A program made the position numbers and the translations under genes. Source: Hermatobates lingyangjiaoensis (taxonomy: Eukaryota; Arthropoda; Insecta; Hemiptera; Hermatobatidae). Taken from it: a stretch of DNA of 64,000 nt. Where the stretch lies: NCBI GenBank assembly GCA_026182355.1, contig JAPFBL010000047.1:1426001-1490000 (forward strand). Direction: 5' to 3'. Below, in pieces: positions 1 through 12,178 of this stretch; position 1 is the stretch's first letter; each line of letters begins with the position of its first letter. The notes beneath the pieces were generated by a model. The model had not been told where the DNA came from and searched no databases. It saw only the letters and a list, made by a program, of their open reading frames with translations.

Positions 1-919
1 GGCTGTAGACGTTCATATTGCATCTGTTGTTTTGTTGCTAATTTTTGAATATTCTAACGGTCAGGATGCAAAGTTATTAATATATCTGTATAAATTCGAC
101 ATGAACAATTGTTATGTACCACCATGGACCCTAGGTAATACTAGTTTCTTACTTGTAGACTTTGGCTTTGTCAACTCGTGGACTACTGGAGGTCACGAAT
201 CACTCACTCATAATCATTGATTCTGTTGAGAACACCTTTATGAACAAATATAGATTATAATCTCGTTGAGTTTTAATAATGAATTTACAATTACATATAT
301 ATTTATAGCGTGAAATCAAATAACATGTTCAAAAACAGATTGCGAAATGATAGGTAGCTCACGGGCATGTATTTTCTATATTATCTCTAACAGAAGCATT
401 TGATTTAAATCTGTTTCAAATTCATGAAAATTATCAGATTAGATATTATGATATGATTCAGTTTATGAAGAAAAAAAGGCCAATTGATCAGTTCTATGCA
501 ATTCCAGTCGAGTAATGTTTAATTCTGATTTGGTCTTTACACAAAGGAACTATGTTTTGGGTTAAATTTTATGTTTACAGAATTACGTATAACATTTTAC
601 CAAAATTTCTAAATTCCATGACTAGATCATAACCATTTACTACTGACAAAATTAGAATTATATAGGAACAAGTACTTAAGAGGAATTTACTATTACTAAA
701 CCAATTTGATATTATTATTGTACTATTTTGAGAAGGTTATTCAAAACGATGAGAAGTTCTTAATGTGTTTTTATATAAGTAGTTCCTTATTTAGAAAATT
801 AATCTAATACTCAAAATATTTATTTACAATATAAACGTTTATAAAACTCAAATTAAACAATCGTTTAATAGCGCCATAGAAGAAATAAGATTAGGTTAGG
901 TTCCAGTGGCTATCCCACA
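1..919. other. AT-rich non-coding sequence, nothing recognised
   Basis: No reading frame here has a recognisable domain. The longest open stretch (32-220) is short, with no supporting composition or neighbours. No repeat shared with the rest of the window was seen. Confidence 0.5.
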
Positions 920-1697
920 AGAGAACACATTGTGATTTGATACAATGAACATTCTACATCGAAAGTCAACAATTTTGCCTAACTGAAGTGCATTTATAGC
1001 AGGGGTTTTCACAAAGTGGCCCACACGGACCCACAAGGAAAAGTGGTATTCTGAGGGTCTATGTTAGATTCACATGCGTACTTTCGGATAGCAAAATTAA
1101 AAATAGTTCAATACGTAGCAAGCTGACAGTGAGAATACCCATTATATTAATTAAAACATAAGGCTCAATATCCTCAACAGATTTTTATAATGTTACAAAG
1201 TTTTAAAACGTTTCATTAGAAATTTTTTTGTGTTATATTCAAAACTGATTTTTTTACTCTTTATTTCAGCATAATTTACAAAATGTTAATGTTATATTTT
1301 ATTATTGTTTTGAAAAGATATTTATATCTTGACATAAAGTAAATTTAATTAAATTATTTTATTTTTGAACATTTCATTTACCTAAAAACAAATATTAATT
1401 TGAAATTTAACCAGTTATTGTTATGCTTTTAAAGTTTTTGGGGACGGCAGGGCACAGATGATAAAATACTTCTCAGAGAGCCCACAAAGAAACAAAGGTT
1501 GAAACCACCAGAATAAGAGGAACGAGTTATAGCGAGTACCTGGCTTAATACTTTTTGGGACCGCTGGTTTAACATTTCTCTATAACATTTCAAAGGTTCT
1601 TGACATGCCGAGTGAATAAATCGAGGGCAATAGTAATTATAGAACCCTGGATCTACCAGTTAAGAAACGAGCATGTAAGTAACTTGGCTACCCTGGG
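920..1697 (-). mobile_element. tRNA-derived SINE, minus strand, split by a hAT-like insertion
   Basis: The tail half (about 920-999) and the head half (about 1512-1697) each match the other minus-strand SINEs of this window, such as the one ending at 58223. The shared stretches are the 'attctaca...attttgcctaac' tail block, the 'gtgaataaatcgag' middle block and the 'ttggctaccctgg' head. In an intact copy these halves are continuous; here a 512-bp element lies between them. The tRNA-like head is decayed, so this is an old, inactive copy. The identification rests on comparison with the other copies in the window. Confidence 0.65.
1000..1511. mobile_element. hAT-like non-autonomous DNA transposon nested in a SINE
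   Basis: The element begins CAGGGGTTTTCAC and ends GGTTGAAACCACCAG, whose reverse complement starts CTGGTGGTTTCAACC. Both ends resemble the CAGNGGTTCTCAA type of hAT terminal inverted repeat. The 8-bp flanks, ATTTATAG (992-999) and AATAAGAG (1512-1519), agree at 5 of 8 positions, as an old target-site duplication might. The interior is AT-rich with no transposase frame, so any movement would have depended on a hAT transposase supplied from elsewhere. Confidence 0.5.
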
Positions 1698-3600
1698 TCT
1701 TAAGGAAGAAGATTAAACAGGGACTTGTTTAATGAAATAATCGAACTTCTCATTTAATGGTTATGAAGGATATCTTCCAATTTTCTATTGCATTTAAACT
1801 TTTTTAGTTTTAAAAATGTTTATATAGAATTTTTTTTTTAAAAATTGAGGAAGTTCATTCTATGAAATGATACTTCCCGAATAAGATTTAAATTGCGTAG
1901 ATTTTTTTTCGTTATGATGGCACTGATTTATTTAAGACTTATATATCAGTCATAAAATTGTGCAATTATACTTTTTCTGAATTTATTTTTTGCTGAAACA
2001 GCACTAAAAACTTATATTTTCCGATCATTAACACTGCGCAAGAAAGTTTGATTCTGAATTCATTAAAATTATGAGCAGCTTAAATTAAATATTAAAAAAA
2101 TATAATCAAGTTGTTTGAAATATTTCTATTCCTGTCACCAATTCTTTTATACTTTTAGCTTTATTCTCATATTATACAAGGAAATTTATTTATTTAAACT
2201 TTCTTTTACATTCAAAATATTAATAAATATTAACTTTTTAAGTTAAAAAAGAATAAAAATATTCCAAATTAGGAAATTAGTTTAGTCCAAATATGTGATG
2301 AATAAGCATTTTCCACACAGTAATTATTTGGACAGGTTGTGAGAAAAGAAGGTGATATGGGTTGAGCTGAAGGAGTGGAAACTTTTCGAAACTAATTGAA
2401 TTTACTTTGTCTAGGAAGTCAGAGATCAGGTCAAAGAGTCACTACTTAGAGCTTTATGCTGATGAAGACGGGTAGTAAAAGGTTATCTACCACTCAACTG
2501 AAATGTTTTTCCTCATGCAGACAACCCGTTTTGTAAACTAACTTCAAACATCACTTCTGTTCAGCCGTTTGTACCTTGGTTGTTATGACTAGGAACGGAG
2601 TGTGTTGACCCACCTAAACGTTTGATACGTTGATAACTATTCTGATCAGCTGACATGAGTCTAACTTAACACCACTAAGCACACACTCCAAACTTTTTGT
2701 CAACATGTAGTGGTAGTAGGGAAATAGTCTTCAAACTTTTTAAATTTCTAGCTCATGTCTGCGATATAAGCAGCAGAAATCGATATAATTTTTTTCCTCT
2801 ATGATCATAGAAGTAGTCTTGAAAATAGGAATTAAGACAAACGAAGGTTGTTGACACAGAAGAAAAAGCCTTTCATTCAAACTATCAGTCCCAAACTCTT
2901 TTGCCAATCAAGATAATGACTTCGTCACTACTTTTGTCTTATTCAAATTGTTTGACTACTGGTAGATATTTATTATCTGTTAGGTTACAGTTTAGTTATA
3001 TTATTTTTTTCTAAGTCCCTTTAGAAGAAAAAATGTGTTAGTGGAAGACCTTTTTCTCCTTTCCTCATCTCTTCAAAGATATATTTGTTCTGAACAACCA
3101 GAACTCTTTCCAAAAGTCTGTCCACTATTTTTTCAAACAATGCTAAGAGTTAGTAAAAAAAGTAGCTATCTCTTTACAGACACATAATACTATATTTATG
3201 TGTATAATTCTGTAATTAAATATACATTTAGGATTAATTCAATGTATCGTAAAGTTCAAAATCGATGTACATTAAAATTGCATTCATTTTGTTACACATT
3301 AAACATTAAGTAACTAGCATGCTAAGTAAGACCTAAAAATATATTTTTTGTAATTTACCAATAAAATTATATCCCACGTAACACTTTCTTTTACTTCTCT
3401 GAGAAGACCTAGAGTTTGCCTCTGCTTGAAAATATAAATAGACCTATGCAAGAAAACAGATGAAAACACTCATTTTTAAGGTATCAGACATATTGACCTA
3501 TAATGTTTTACTCGTATCTGTTATCAATTTTGCAGTTATTATCTTAAACTAGTACTTGACATCACACTATTTGGGCAGAGTAAAAAAAAACATATGCAGG
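1698..3600. other. AT-rich non-coding sequence, nothing recognised
   Basis: Runs of A and T with scattered stop codons in all frames. I see no domain, no SINE block and no long inverted repeat. Confidence 0.45.
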
Positions 3601-3601
3601 A

Positions 3602-3668
3602 GTGAAAGTTGAACCCGGATCAGTCAGCCCAGAGGAGAGCATGAAAGACACTGGACTACTCTGGTATC
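3602..3668 (-). mobile_element. SINE head fragment, tRNA-like, minus strand
   Basis: Read on the minus strand it starts 'ataccagagtagtccagtg' and carries a B-box-like GGGTTCAAC, in the same arrangement as the heads of the SINEs at 5791 and 41129. Only the tRNA-like portion remains; no conserved middle or tail block follows. Confidence 0.45.
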
Positions 3669-5790
3669 TTCAAGAGTCCTATATTTTTCCATAATCTAGT
3701 TTATTTTGATGAAGTACATTAAACAAATGCAGGGCTCACGGCTTTCTAATAATGACCATCATATTCCTAACGCATAAATAAAATTTCCTCAATGACATTA
3801 TCTTAAGTATAAAGAAATCTTCTCAATATTGACAGCAAAAGTTACAGTTCATTTATTACAAACATACTAAGTAATAACAATATTTATATAACTATTATTA
3901 CCATTACCATTGTAAATAAAGGTAATTTAACATGATTATTTTATTATCATGGAACGAAATTTACGATCTCTGAAATCAGATCCTATATAATTACTCTTCC
4001 AGACCATTAACATCGGAATAAGAAGAGAAAATGCCATTTCTGATAAAAAGAGAATAAAAAGAAAAGTTAAAAAAAATTTTGTGAAAAGAAAAAAAAAATT
4101 AAGAAGTGCATAAGGTAGGCTGCTTTGTTTCTTTATTATATTGTTCATATTAATTTTTTTAATATTAATTAAGCCTTAAATTTACAATAATGTCTTTTTT
4201 ATTTTTAAATAATAACTACCTATCGTAATAAGACCTCAAACATTTTATTTTACTTATAGAATACTGGATATTTGTCAAAATGAATTAAGAATAGTGACAA
4301 TCTTTGAATGTAGTTGTATTGTTTTTAAACATTAAATAAATGTAATATTAAATAAATTATACTAGTATTATGAGTATTAGGCTAAAGAGAAAGCCTATGT
4401 TAAAGAAATAAAACTTAAAACAAATATATCTAATAAGGTAATATAAAAATACATATATTTTTTAAACCCTCATTTCTAAAGCTGAAATTCCGTCCCGTAA
4501 GCAGTGAATATTTTCAAATCTCTACATTTTATTATTATAATTATTATAGCAATAAAAACACATTCTTTTATCATCTTTCAGCATAAGAAATAAAATCTTA
4601 AGCCAATGTGAATAATAGTATCTTCGCATAATATGGAATAGGTTCTGGAGTTGAACAATAAGTAAGCATGGAATCCAAATCGTTGATATATAATTAATGA
4701 AATTATTAAATTATTATTAAATTAAAAATTAAATTATTTAATTAAATTATAATTTAATTTTTATTGCATATTATCGCGCAGTTGTGTTTTACAATACACT
4801 ATTTTATAGATTAGCCAAACTCCTGGACAATCAATCAAAGAACTTTATTTCTTTCAAAGTGGTGACAAGGATTAGTCAAACACTACTGATTGCTATGCCA
4901 CAATGTGAGAAGAGCTTATAAAAATGAGTTTTATTTAATTGTTATATTTATCCTTGCATAAAAAATAAATTCAAGGGGTTTGAGGTTTGAGTGAAATTCC
5001 TTCTGGAATTTTAAGAATTTGTATGGAACGAAAAAAAGATTGGGAGTCATTGTTTTAGTTAGATGAATAAATGAATTAGGCAGTAGCTTATCAGTTTCGA
5101 TTTCAAAATCATTAAACTATATTCTATGGAATGTAAGAATGCACATGAAGAGGTGATGCATATGACAGGGGGTAAAGGGAATTAGTAACCATCAGTCTGA
5201 TGTAGTGGTCATGAATCGAATCACGTAACTCCCGTCATGTAACTGATTTGCATGTAACACTAATACAGCATTACTCCACCAAATAATCCTACAATGAGCT
5301 ACAGATGCTGCACAACTAATATATGAATACATACGCATAACAAACAACACAAAAATAATGGAAAAGTTAAAATACTTCAAAGATTTTGGGTAACTGTTGT
5401 AAAAGAAACTTACACTGGTGTCAAACGATATTTCAGTCACCATGCGAAAGAAGTTTTTTTATTTAAACTCCTCGTTTCAAAGATTTTGTGTTTATCATCA
5501 GGTAATATCAAATAAAAGAGGTGGAGGAATAAAACTCTCACAATTGGACTTAATTATCACAACTGGCTTTGAGCTTTGAATTATCGTTTTAACCCTAGTA
5601 TGAGTAAATACCACACCAAATTAAAATTATTTTATTGAATCAAAAGAAACTTCATTTTCTGTGTGGAATCTAAACGTTTTTCGGGTAGTTTTTTAACGCT
5701 TAACCGTATCAATGTTATGAAAATCACTATTTAATAACAAGACACTTCAAATGGTCATAGAACTTTTTCATTTTAATAAGAAAACTAAGT
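3669..5790. other. AT-rich non-coding sequence with a short A/T palindromic patch
   Basis: No coding signal was recognised. Around 4695-4765 the sequence is almost pure A/T and self-complementary (TAATTAAATT against AATTTAATT blocks), a likely slippage-generated hairpin. Short open frames at 3936-4148 and 5192-5443 on the minus strand look like chance. Confidence 0.4.
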
Positions 5791-6081
5791 GCTAGATTAG
5801 TTCAGTGGTTAACGTACTCACCTCTGGGCTAGTAGTCTAGGGTTCGATCACCACCTGGCTCTCGATTTATTCACGCGAGAAGTGAATAAATCTGAGTAAG
5901 TCATCCCTCGGGGAGGACGTTCAGCCCTTGGTGCCTATACGATGTCAAGTACTCGTTAAAGAGCGCTACTCAAATGCACTTGAATTAAGCAAAATTTAGG
6001 ACTCCCAATGTAGAATCTGTAGAATCACCGATCAAACAAAAAGCCCGTTAAATGGCTGATCGGTTTACACAATAAAAAAAA
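5791..6081 (+). mobile_element. tRNA-derived SINE, best-preserved head
   Basis: The head carries an A-box-like block (TTAGTTCAGTGG, 5797-5808) and a good B box (GGTTCGATC, 5841-5849). These are the internal promoter elements RNA polymerase III uses in tRNA genes and tRNA-derived SINEs. The middle blocks shared with other copies follow: 'gtgaataaatctgag', 'gaggacgtt', 'gatgtcaagtactcgtt' and 'caaaatttaggactccca'. The copy ends in a short A-rich tail with an 'aataaaa' run. No protein is encoded; mobilisation would need a LINE-type reverse transcriptase in trans. Confidence 0.75.
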
Positions 6082-7074
6082 TATGACTTTTAATAGATTG
6101 AATCTGAAATATCCTAATCCAGAAATCGGGTAGAATAAGTAATTTTAAAACATTCAAAATGAAAAGAATTGAGCAAATGAAGATTTAAGTATTCAGAAAA
6201 AAAAGTGAAGTAGGAAAACATGTTGAGTGTAGTGTATTAACAAAATCAGTCATCTTTAGTAATGGAGATGAATACTATAAAAAAAAATCTGGAGTGGCCT
6301 ACACTCTACTTTACTATAAGTAACTTAATGTCAAATTTTTGAGTTATAAAACATAACGTCTCATTTAAGCATAACGTAAACATCTAAATGGGATATAATT
6401 ATTAGCCTTTCATTCCTGAGGTAGTACTGATAGTGATTGAAGGACATACGAGTATCATTTTATAAGCTTATTTTTGTACATCACAGATAATTTATTATTT
6501 GCAAATAATTGCATTAGTATAACTACAGCAGTAATAACATTTTTGAAAAACCAAAGTGAACATTTCTTGAAACGATTTATTCTCCTACAAGAGAATGTCT
6601 TTCGTTCAAACAGCCAGTAGATTCCTTAAATCGTTTACTTGACATCCTTCTACATTGAATATTAAAGTAAAATTTTTAAATTTAAACAGACAAATACCTT
6701 TTTCTTCTCTGAAAAACATCTTAACTGCGAAGAAAATGTTGTTTTAAGGTGATTTGTTAATTAAAGATGTACGATAATTACAGTTATTAATCTCTAAACG
6801 AAAGATTCAGATTATGAATTATCATTTACATTTTTGGTCTTTTATAGAATTATCATACTGGGAATTTTAATCTTTAAATTAATAATAATAATAGCTTCTT
6901 AGTATTTAATAAGATCATTTTCCTTCCCCTTTGTCAAATAACATATATACGAATTTTTTCTGAGTGAGTGTTATCATTTTCCTGCACAATATTATTCCTC
7001 TTACATCTCATAAAAGTCAATAAACTATTTAAATTGTTCCTTTATAAATATCAATTTTACATCACTCAAAAAAT
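6082..7074. other. AT-rich non-coding sequence, nothing recognised
   Basis: No open frame with recognisable features. A short block near 6300-6325 resembles the palindromic end motif of the unnamed dispersed repeat, but without the rest of that repeat. Confidence 0.4.
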
Positions 7075-7920
7075 TTCTAAGTCAATGTAAACAATGTAAA
7101 AAAATATAAAAAAACCGACAAGTATAGCAGGTGATCTCTCAGTCAAGGATAAACAAACAGTTTTTATAGCGTTATTGCTCTTTCCCGTAATTGAAACTTC
7201 ATGCTTTTTTGTATAAATTGCTAATTTTTTGTTCCATTTTTAGTCAAATTTTCATTATTTTTTAATGAGCCGTTTAGCGTCAAAAAAACATTTTCTTAAA
7301 ACAGAAATCGTACTGTAACGCCCCATTAGCGAATGTAATTTTGAAAAAAAATATCTCAACTCATTCTTCACATAATGTTCTATGTATAGGCATAGTTTCA
7401 TTTTGATCCATCAAACAGTATGGCTTGTATCGCTCTCACAAGATTTGAGATTGAATTATAAGTCAAAATTTGTACATTTTATTGAAACAAAAATATTTCC
7501 TCTTGATTACAAATTCTGAATATATTTTTCGTTTGTTCCGTTTGTAACCTCAAAGATAATGTCAAAATTTCAAAACTCTAGGGTTATCAGTTTAGGAGAT
7601 ATAAATGTTTAAAAAAAAACGGTTTTTGGCAAAAAAAGTGACTTTCCCATCATGCATAATTCTTCCCAAACAATAGAGATCTTCGTCTTTATGAGGCCCA
7701 TTTTTGTGTAAAATATCAACTTGATCCATCAAAGATTCTGGACCGTAGCGTGGTAACAAGCAATGCTAACACACGCACCCACCCACCCACACACACACAG
7801 ACATCATCGTAAAAACGTCATAAAACGACTTCTGGGACCTCAAAACATGTAATTCCGTCAAAATCTCGAGATCGAATTTTTTCACGATCACTATACTTTA
7901 CTTATAATAAAGTAATAAAC
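7075..7920 (-). repeat. Unnamed dispersed repeat, copy 1 (opposite orientation to 43190)
   Basis: Read on the minus strand this segment aligns by eye along its length with 43190-44010. Shared blocks include the end motif 'agtaaagtatagtgatcgtg', 'gatctcgag', 'tttgaggtccca', a GT-rich run, 'gatggatcaa', 'gatgggaaa' and, towards the far end, 'gtttacattga'. No frame stays open between the copies and no protein family was recognised. It is a diverged interspersed repeat of unknown class; it could be a non-autonomous DNA element or an untranslated region of a larger element. Confidence 0.65.
7770..7801. repeat. Short AC-rich microsatellite inside the dispersed repeat
   Basis: An 'acac/ccca' simple run lies at the same place in the repeat as the GT/GGTG run of the 43-kb copy. 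It is therefore an ancestral part of that repeat rather than an independent microsatellite. Confidence 0.6.
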
Positions 7921-9408
7921 TAAGTTTAAAATCAGAGGAATAAAGCAGATAGTTTGCATTATAGTTTTTTATTTATAATTTAGATTAAGTTTAGAAGATG
8001 CAGGGTTTTAACCTTCAGTACTAAAGCCCGTAATTTCCCTGGTACATTAAATATGTTTATCTAAACTCTAGACTCATCCTTACCAACCATATATGTTACA
8101 CTACTCAGTCGTTTTCAACTTTTGGAAAAAATATTTGTAATTTCTAACTATCTGAAACACTTTTTTTATTTTAAATTAAATTAATTTGTAATGGTCAATG
8201 ATTTTCTTCCTTGTAAATATATCCTGAAGAAGATCTATGTCATATATAGATAAATGTATGTGGGTCTGACCACATATTATAATGTATGATTTTTGACTAA
8301 AATGTATTAATCTACATAGTTAAATGACTGTACAACTTTTAAAATACAACCATACTATATGTAATGAAAGGGTTAAAAAACAAATATTATTTTCAATTCA
8401 TTAGGAATTTAATCTGTTCCAAATTTATTATAATCATCCCAATGAAATATTCTAAAATAATTGCAATGATAGTTCACTATATAGTCACAATTATTAGTCA
8501 CTTAAAAAGCAGTTAAGAAATAAATTACTAAATTTGTCTAATTAGGACTGATTTTTCTAGTTATATCTAAGACATATCAAATAGAAATTAGTCTATTTGA
8601 AAATAGACACCTGTTACAAGAATTAAAAATGTTTCTTGCAACTGATGTAGATCGTGGAAGTACAATTCACCAGTATCCATTTAGAGTAGATCAAATGAAT
8701 TGTCTGGAACTTTTAATATGAAAACAGAGAAAATGAGGTAGCGAGAGGAAAGAGGCTTATATAATAAACTTCAGTTTTATCTTCATAATCCACAGTGTAG
8801 GCAAAAGACCGAGGGACTCAGCATTAGAAAAAGCAAATGAAGTGTCAGCGTTCTGGTGTTATCAAAAATCTGTTATTTCAACTAATGTAGAACCTTGTAG
8901 CACGAGTGCCTCATTGTTTCCGTAATTTTATTTACAATCAGCCATTCGTAAGAATTTTTGTCTCGTACAAAGAGTAAAAATTCGTAGTACGAGTGACCGT
9001 ATTCCTCAGGTCTACACAGTCTCTGTTTTAAGTTTAGTAGAATGAAATAATCATGATTATTTCTTGTATACATTTTCATTATTAATTTTACATGTGCAGT
9101 ATTGTTTATTTTTTCTAATTACACTGTTTCTGTTTAAAAAATAAACGTAAAAACAGGAATTTTGGGGATGGAACTGATTATTTTCATATTAATTTCAATG
9201 AAAGAAATTTCTTAATAGTACCAGTAAATTGCAATACAAAATAACTCTGGGAATGAATTATTGTGCTGCCAGATTGTATGTAATTACATTTTTATTGGTG
9301 GAAATGTGAAAATTGCGGGCATTCATTCCTTTAGACAGATCATAAAGAAAACATTCTTAAACTACAATTAAATTAAATTACCTATGGTAAAATTTCACAC
9401 TCTAAAAA
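7921..9408. other. AT-rich non-coding sequence with one degraded ribozyme-like motif
   Basis: At 8222-8262 a block reads CCTGAAGAAG, then ATCTAT and ATAGAT able to pair, then AAATGTATG. This is the order of the PLE pLTR core motif (CTGAnGA, stem, GAAA), but the GAAA has decayed to TAAA. The rest shows nothing recognisable. Confidence 0.35.
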
Positions 9409-9947
9409 CAGGGGTTCCCACGGTTTTTATCCCCTTACCTCAAAAAAAAAAAAAAAAAATTGTATTTATTTATACAACATTTGTAATTTATACTACTCTC
9501 CAAAATGAATATAATCAAAAAAATCAACCACATGGATGATGTAACAATGCAAATATACTTTCACAAATATTAATAATAATAATAATAATAATAATTTAAA
9601 ATTCTTGTGAGCCAATAATATCGAGATTCGTACTTCCAAGGATTGCTAATAAGTTTTAATTTAATAACATTTTTTTTCCTCTTTGGTTCCTACAAGTTTT
9701 TTAAAACGCGGAACAGTAATACTTATGTAATCTCCTTAAGTAAAACAAGTAAAATTACAATCCAATATGTAAAATATGCCCACGCAACAATATTAATGAA
9801 CTGTTTTCTACTAGCTCAATGAACATCTTAATAATAAAACATGAAAATATAAAACATATTTGAGTAATAATAATATCTTAATATTTGCTTGGACTTTTGT
9901 CGAGTCTCCTGGAATATTGCTTCATACCCCCAGGTTAGGTACCCCTA
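9409..9947. mobile_element. Candidate hAT-like non-autonomous element
   Basis: The left end is CAGGGGTTCCCACGG. The right end, read in reverse complement, is TAGGGGTACCTAACC. The outer 12 or so bases form an imperfect terminal inverted repeat of hAT type. The interior is AT-rich, with an A17 run near 9440 and an (AAT)n run at about 9569-9593, and no transposase frame. I could not find a convincing 8-bp target duplication, so the exact borders are uncertain. Confidence 0.4.
9569..9593. repeat. (AAT)n microsatellite
   Basis: Eight consecutive AAT-type units, inside the hAT-like element. Confidence 0.85.
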
Positions 9948-11845
9948 TTCGAGATGCAGAATACTATTAACAACCCTATTGCTTTTTTATTAGGTTTGAG
10001 TAAAAAAAATCAAGGTTGAAAACTTGAAAGAATTTTTATTAATTTTTTCTGAAGTAAAATGTCTTTTAGAAAACTTATAGGATGGCACTTGTAAATCAGT
10101 TAGAAGAATCATAGAATACATTATTATAAGAGGTAAAGTTGCCACTGTACAGCATTCTTTGTTTATACTGGCGTCATTATTTGACTGCTTGAACAAATTC
10201 GATAGAGAAATACAATGTAGTGGAGATAAGGGAGTTTCACAGGTCATTTAACCATCAGATAATAGTAAATTGTTGCCCAATTGAGTAGGTTAGATTTACT
10301 TCTAAGATTGGTTGGAAAGCAGTTTTATAGAAGTGCTTGGAGGTTGGTGGGGGGGACGTTGGACCAGGACCAAGTGGAGGGGATGCTGCAATAGTGGGGG
10401 TGCAACTCCCAGTCAGGCTTGATAAGATGACACCCGTAGTGGTTGCCTTACATATCCAACAATTTCCAGTAAAATAAGTTGGTCAATGTATATGAACAAG
10501 AGAAGATGTTTGCAAATTTCCCTAATTATGAATATTGCTATTAACCTGCTTTTAATTAAATTTAAATATAATTTGTAATACCTTATAGCTTGCTTGATGC
10601 AGATAATAAAATAATATGTCGTACGAGGGATATTTCAATGAATGATTAATTAAACAGTAGATTTGTTATATTTACCACTGGAACAATTTTGTAAGAATAA
10701 TATAAAATTATCTTATTACAAATTTCTAATTATTACAAGTTAAAAAATATTTTGTCATAGAACAAAACGATATACTTTCTATGAATTTTATTTCTATCGG
10801 TGTATGAGTTATAAGAGGTATTTTATTATTCAAAAACAGCCAGAATAACTGCCAATCTCATGCTATGAAATAAAGGTTTAAATGGTTACATCAAAGTTAT
10901 AAAATGAATACTATAGCTACGGGTTTTGATGAAATACACATTATAGCAAAAGACATAATGCACAAATAAAAATACACTGGATATGCAATACAATGAATAC
11001 TAAGAAAGTGAGATTGACCATGTAAGTGGTATTTTACTTTGGCAATAAAAATTAAAAAAAATAACAATACTTTGATGGCGCAATTTTCCATTATCTAAAA
11101 ATTCCTTATTCCTTATTCTTTATGGGTCAGAGTGACATAGCTGTAAAAACTGGTAATTGGTTTTATGTCACTAATAAACGCACATTATTAATTAAGTCTT
11201 AAAATTGCTATTTTAAGGTTGTCATTAAATCAATCTTATTTCTTACATTTCTTTTTACATTTTTTTTCTACCTCTGAATGTTTTTAGCAATCAGCTAAAA
11301 ACATTTCTAATTTGTGAAATTTACATTGACATTTCATATATTATGACGTATTTTAAACCATTGTGGGAATAATATGAATGACGATCGATTGTATATTTAG
11401 ATTGATAGGCCAGTCTCATAATGATTCTCATAGTGAAAGAAACAGAGAGAATGTGAAAAAGTGTAACAATATAGTAGAGTAAGAGCGATTTGTAAGAAAA
11501 TAGACAGATAGAATTTAATATTGGAGGAATCATAAGAACGATAGCCAAAGGTTGACTTTTAATCTACCATGGTCATATTCATATGAAAACATTTGTTTCA
11601 TATTGTCGTACCTTCTAACTTTCTAATAAGTTTAGCAAAGAGGACTTGAAACTTACAAAGTATAGTAAATTACAATACAATTGATAATCAACTTTCATTG
11701 CAATAATTGAAAGTTAAGTCTCAAAGTATTTAGACTTAAGTGAGGAGAGAGCAATGCAAAAAGCAGGGAGATTTTAAACGAACTGACTTATAATTGTTAG
11801 AATAAAAAAGTAAAAGAAATATAGTGATATTGTCATTACTGTGCT
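9948..11845. other. Non-coding sequence with a G-rich patch at 10320-10450
   Basis: Most of this stretch is featureless AT-rich DNA. At about 10320-10450 the composition shifts to G-rich, with runs such as GGTGGGGGGG and GGTGCAACTCC, unlike its surroundings. I recognise no gene or repeat there. Confidence 0.4.
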
Positions 11846-11861
11846 TATATATATATATTCT

Positions 11862-11971
11862 AGTCTATAGCTTCTAGTCTACTCTCCTGATGACGAACAA
11901 CAGTTCAAAATATTGAATTCTGTAAGTTTTCTTTGTATTCTCTTTTCTGTGTCGTGCTTTGTGTAATTTAA

Positions 11972-11975
<4 letters not shown>
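11862..11975 (+). mobile_element. PLE pLTR fragment with hammerhead-like core (CTGATGA type)
   Basis: The sequence CTGATGAC is followed by GAAC/GTTC, which can pair as stem II, then AAAATATTG where a hammerhead would have GAAA. It lies directly next to a TA tract and upstream of the second pLTR at 12005, in the same orientation. It resembles the arms of the inverted repeat at 24998-25222 (both run into 'ctgtaagttt'). The catalytic G before AAA is lost, so it is unlikely to cleave. Confidence 0.5.

Positions 11976-12004
<29 letters not shown>
11976..12004. repeat. (TA)n microsatellite
   Basis: A TA run separating two pLTR fragments of the same orientation. Confidence 0.9.
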
Positions 12005-12006
<2 letters not shown>

Positions 12007-12119
12007 CCAGTTAGCTTCAGCTACTCAAAGGGACTACTTCTACCCGATGACGACGACTGTCGAAATATCGTCGTGAGTCTTTTGTGTGTGTCTTTATTTG
12101 TTTTTCTCTTTCCTGTGTG

Positions 12120-12122
<3 letters not shown>
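12005..12122 (+). mobile_element. PLE pLTR fragment with hammerhead-like core (CCGATGA type)
   Basis: The core CCGATGA is at 12044-12050, a GAC/GTC stem II follows, and GAAA is at 12062-12065. Then comes a self-complementary ATAT (minimal stem III) and C as the cleavage-site base. The outer strands GACTAC and GTGAGTC can form a discontinuous stem I. One extra base (C) sits between the CnGAnGA box and stem II, as in most copies of this family here. TA tracts bound it on both sides. A near-identical block is at 22070-22125. Confidence 0.5.

Positions 12123-12178
<56 letters not shown>
12123..12178. repeat. (TA)n microsatellite
   Basis: Almost pure TA, bordering the pLTR fragment ending at 12122. 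Confidence 0.9.

Noticed and set aside
7770..7801. Telomere-like or CRISPR-like repeat
   Set aside because: A plain AC-rich microsatellite within an interspersed repeat; no spacers and no telomeric unit.
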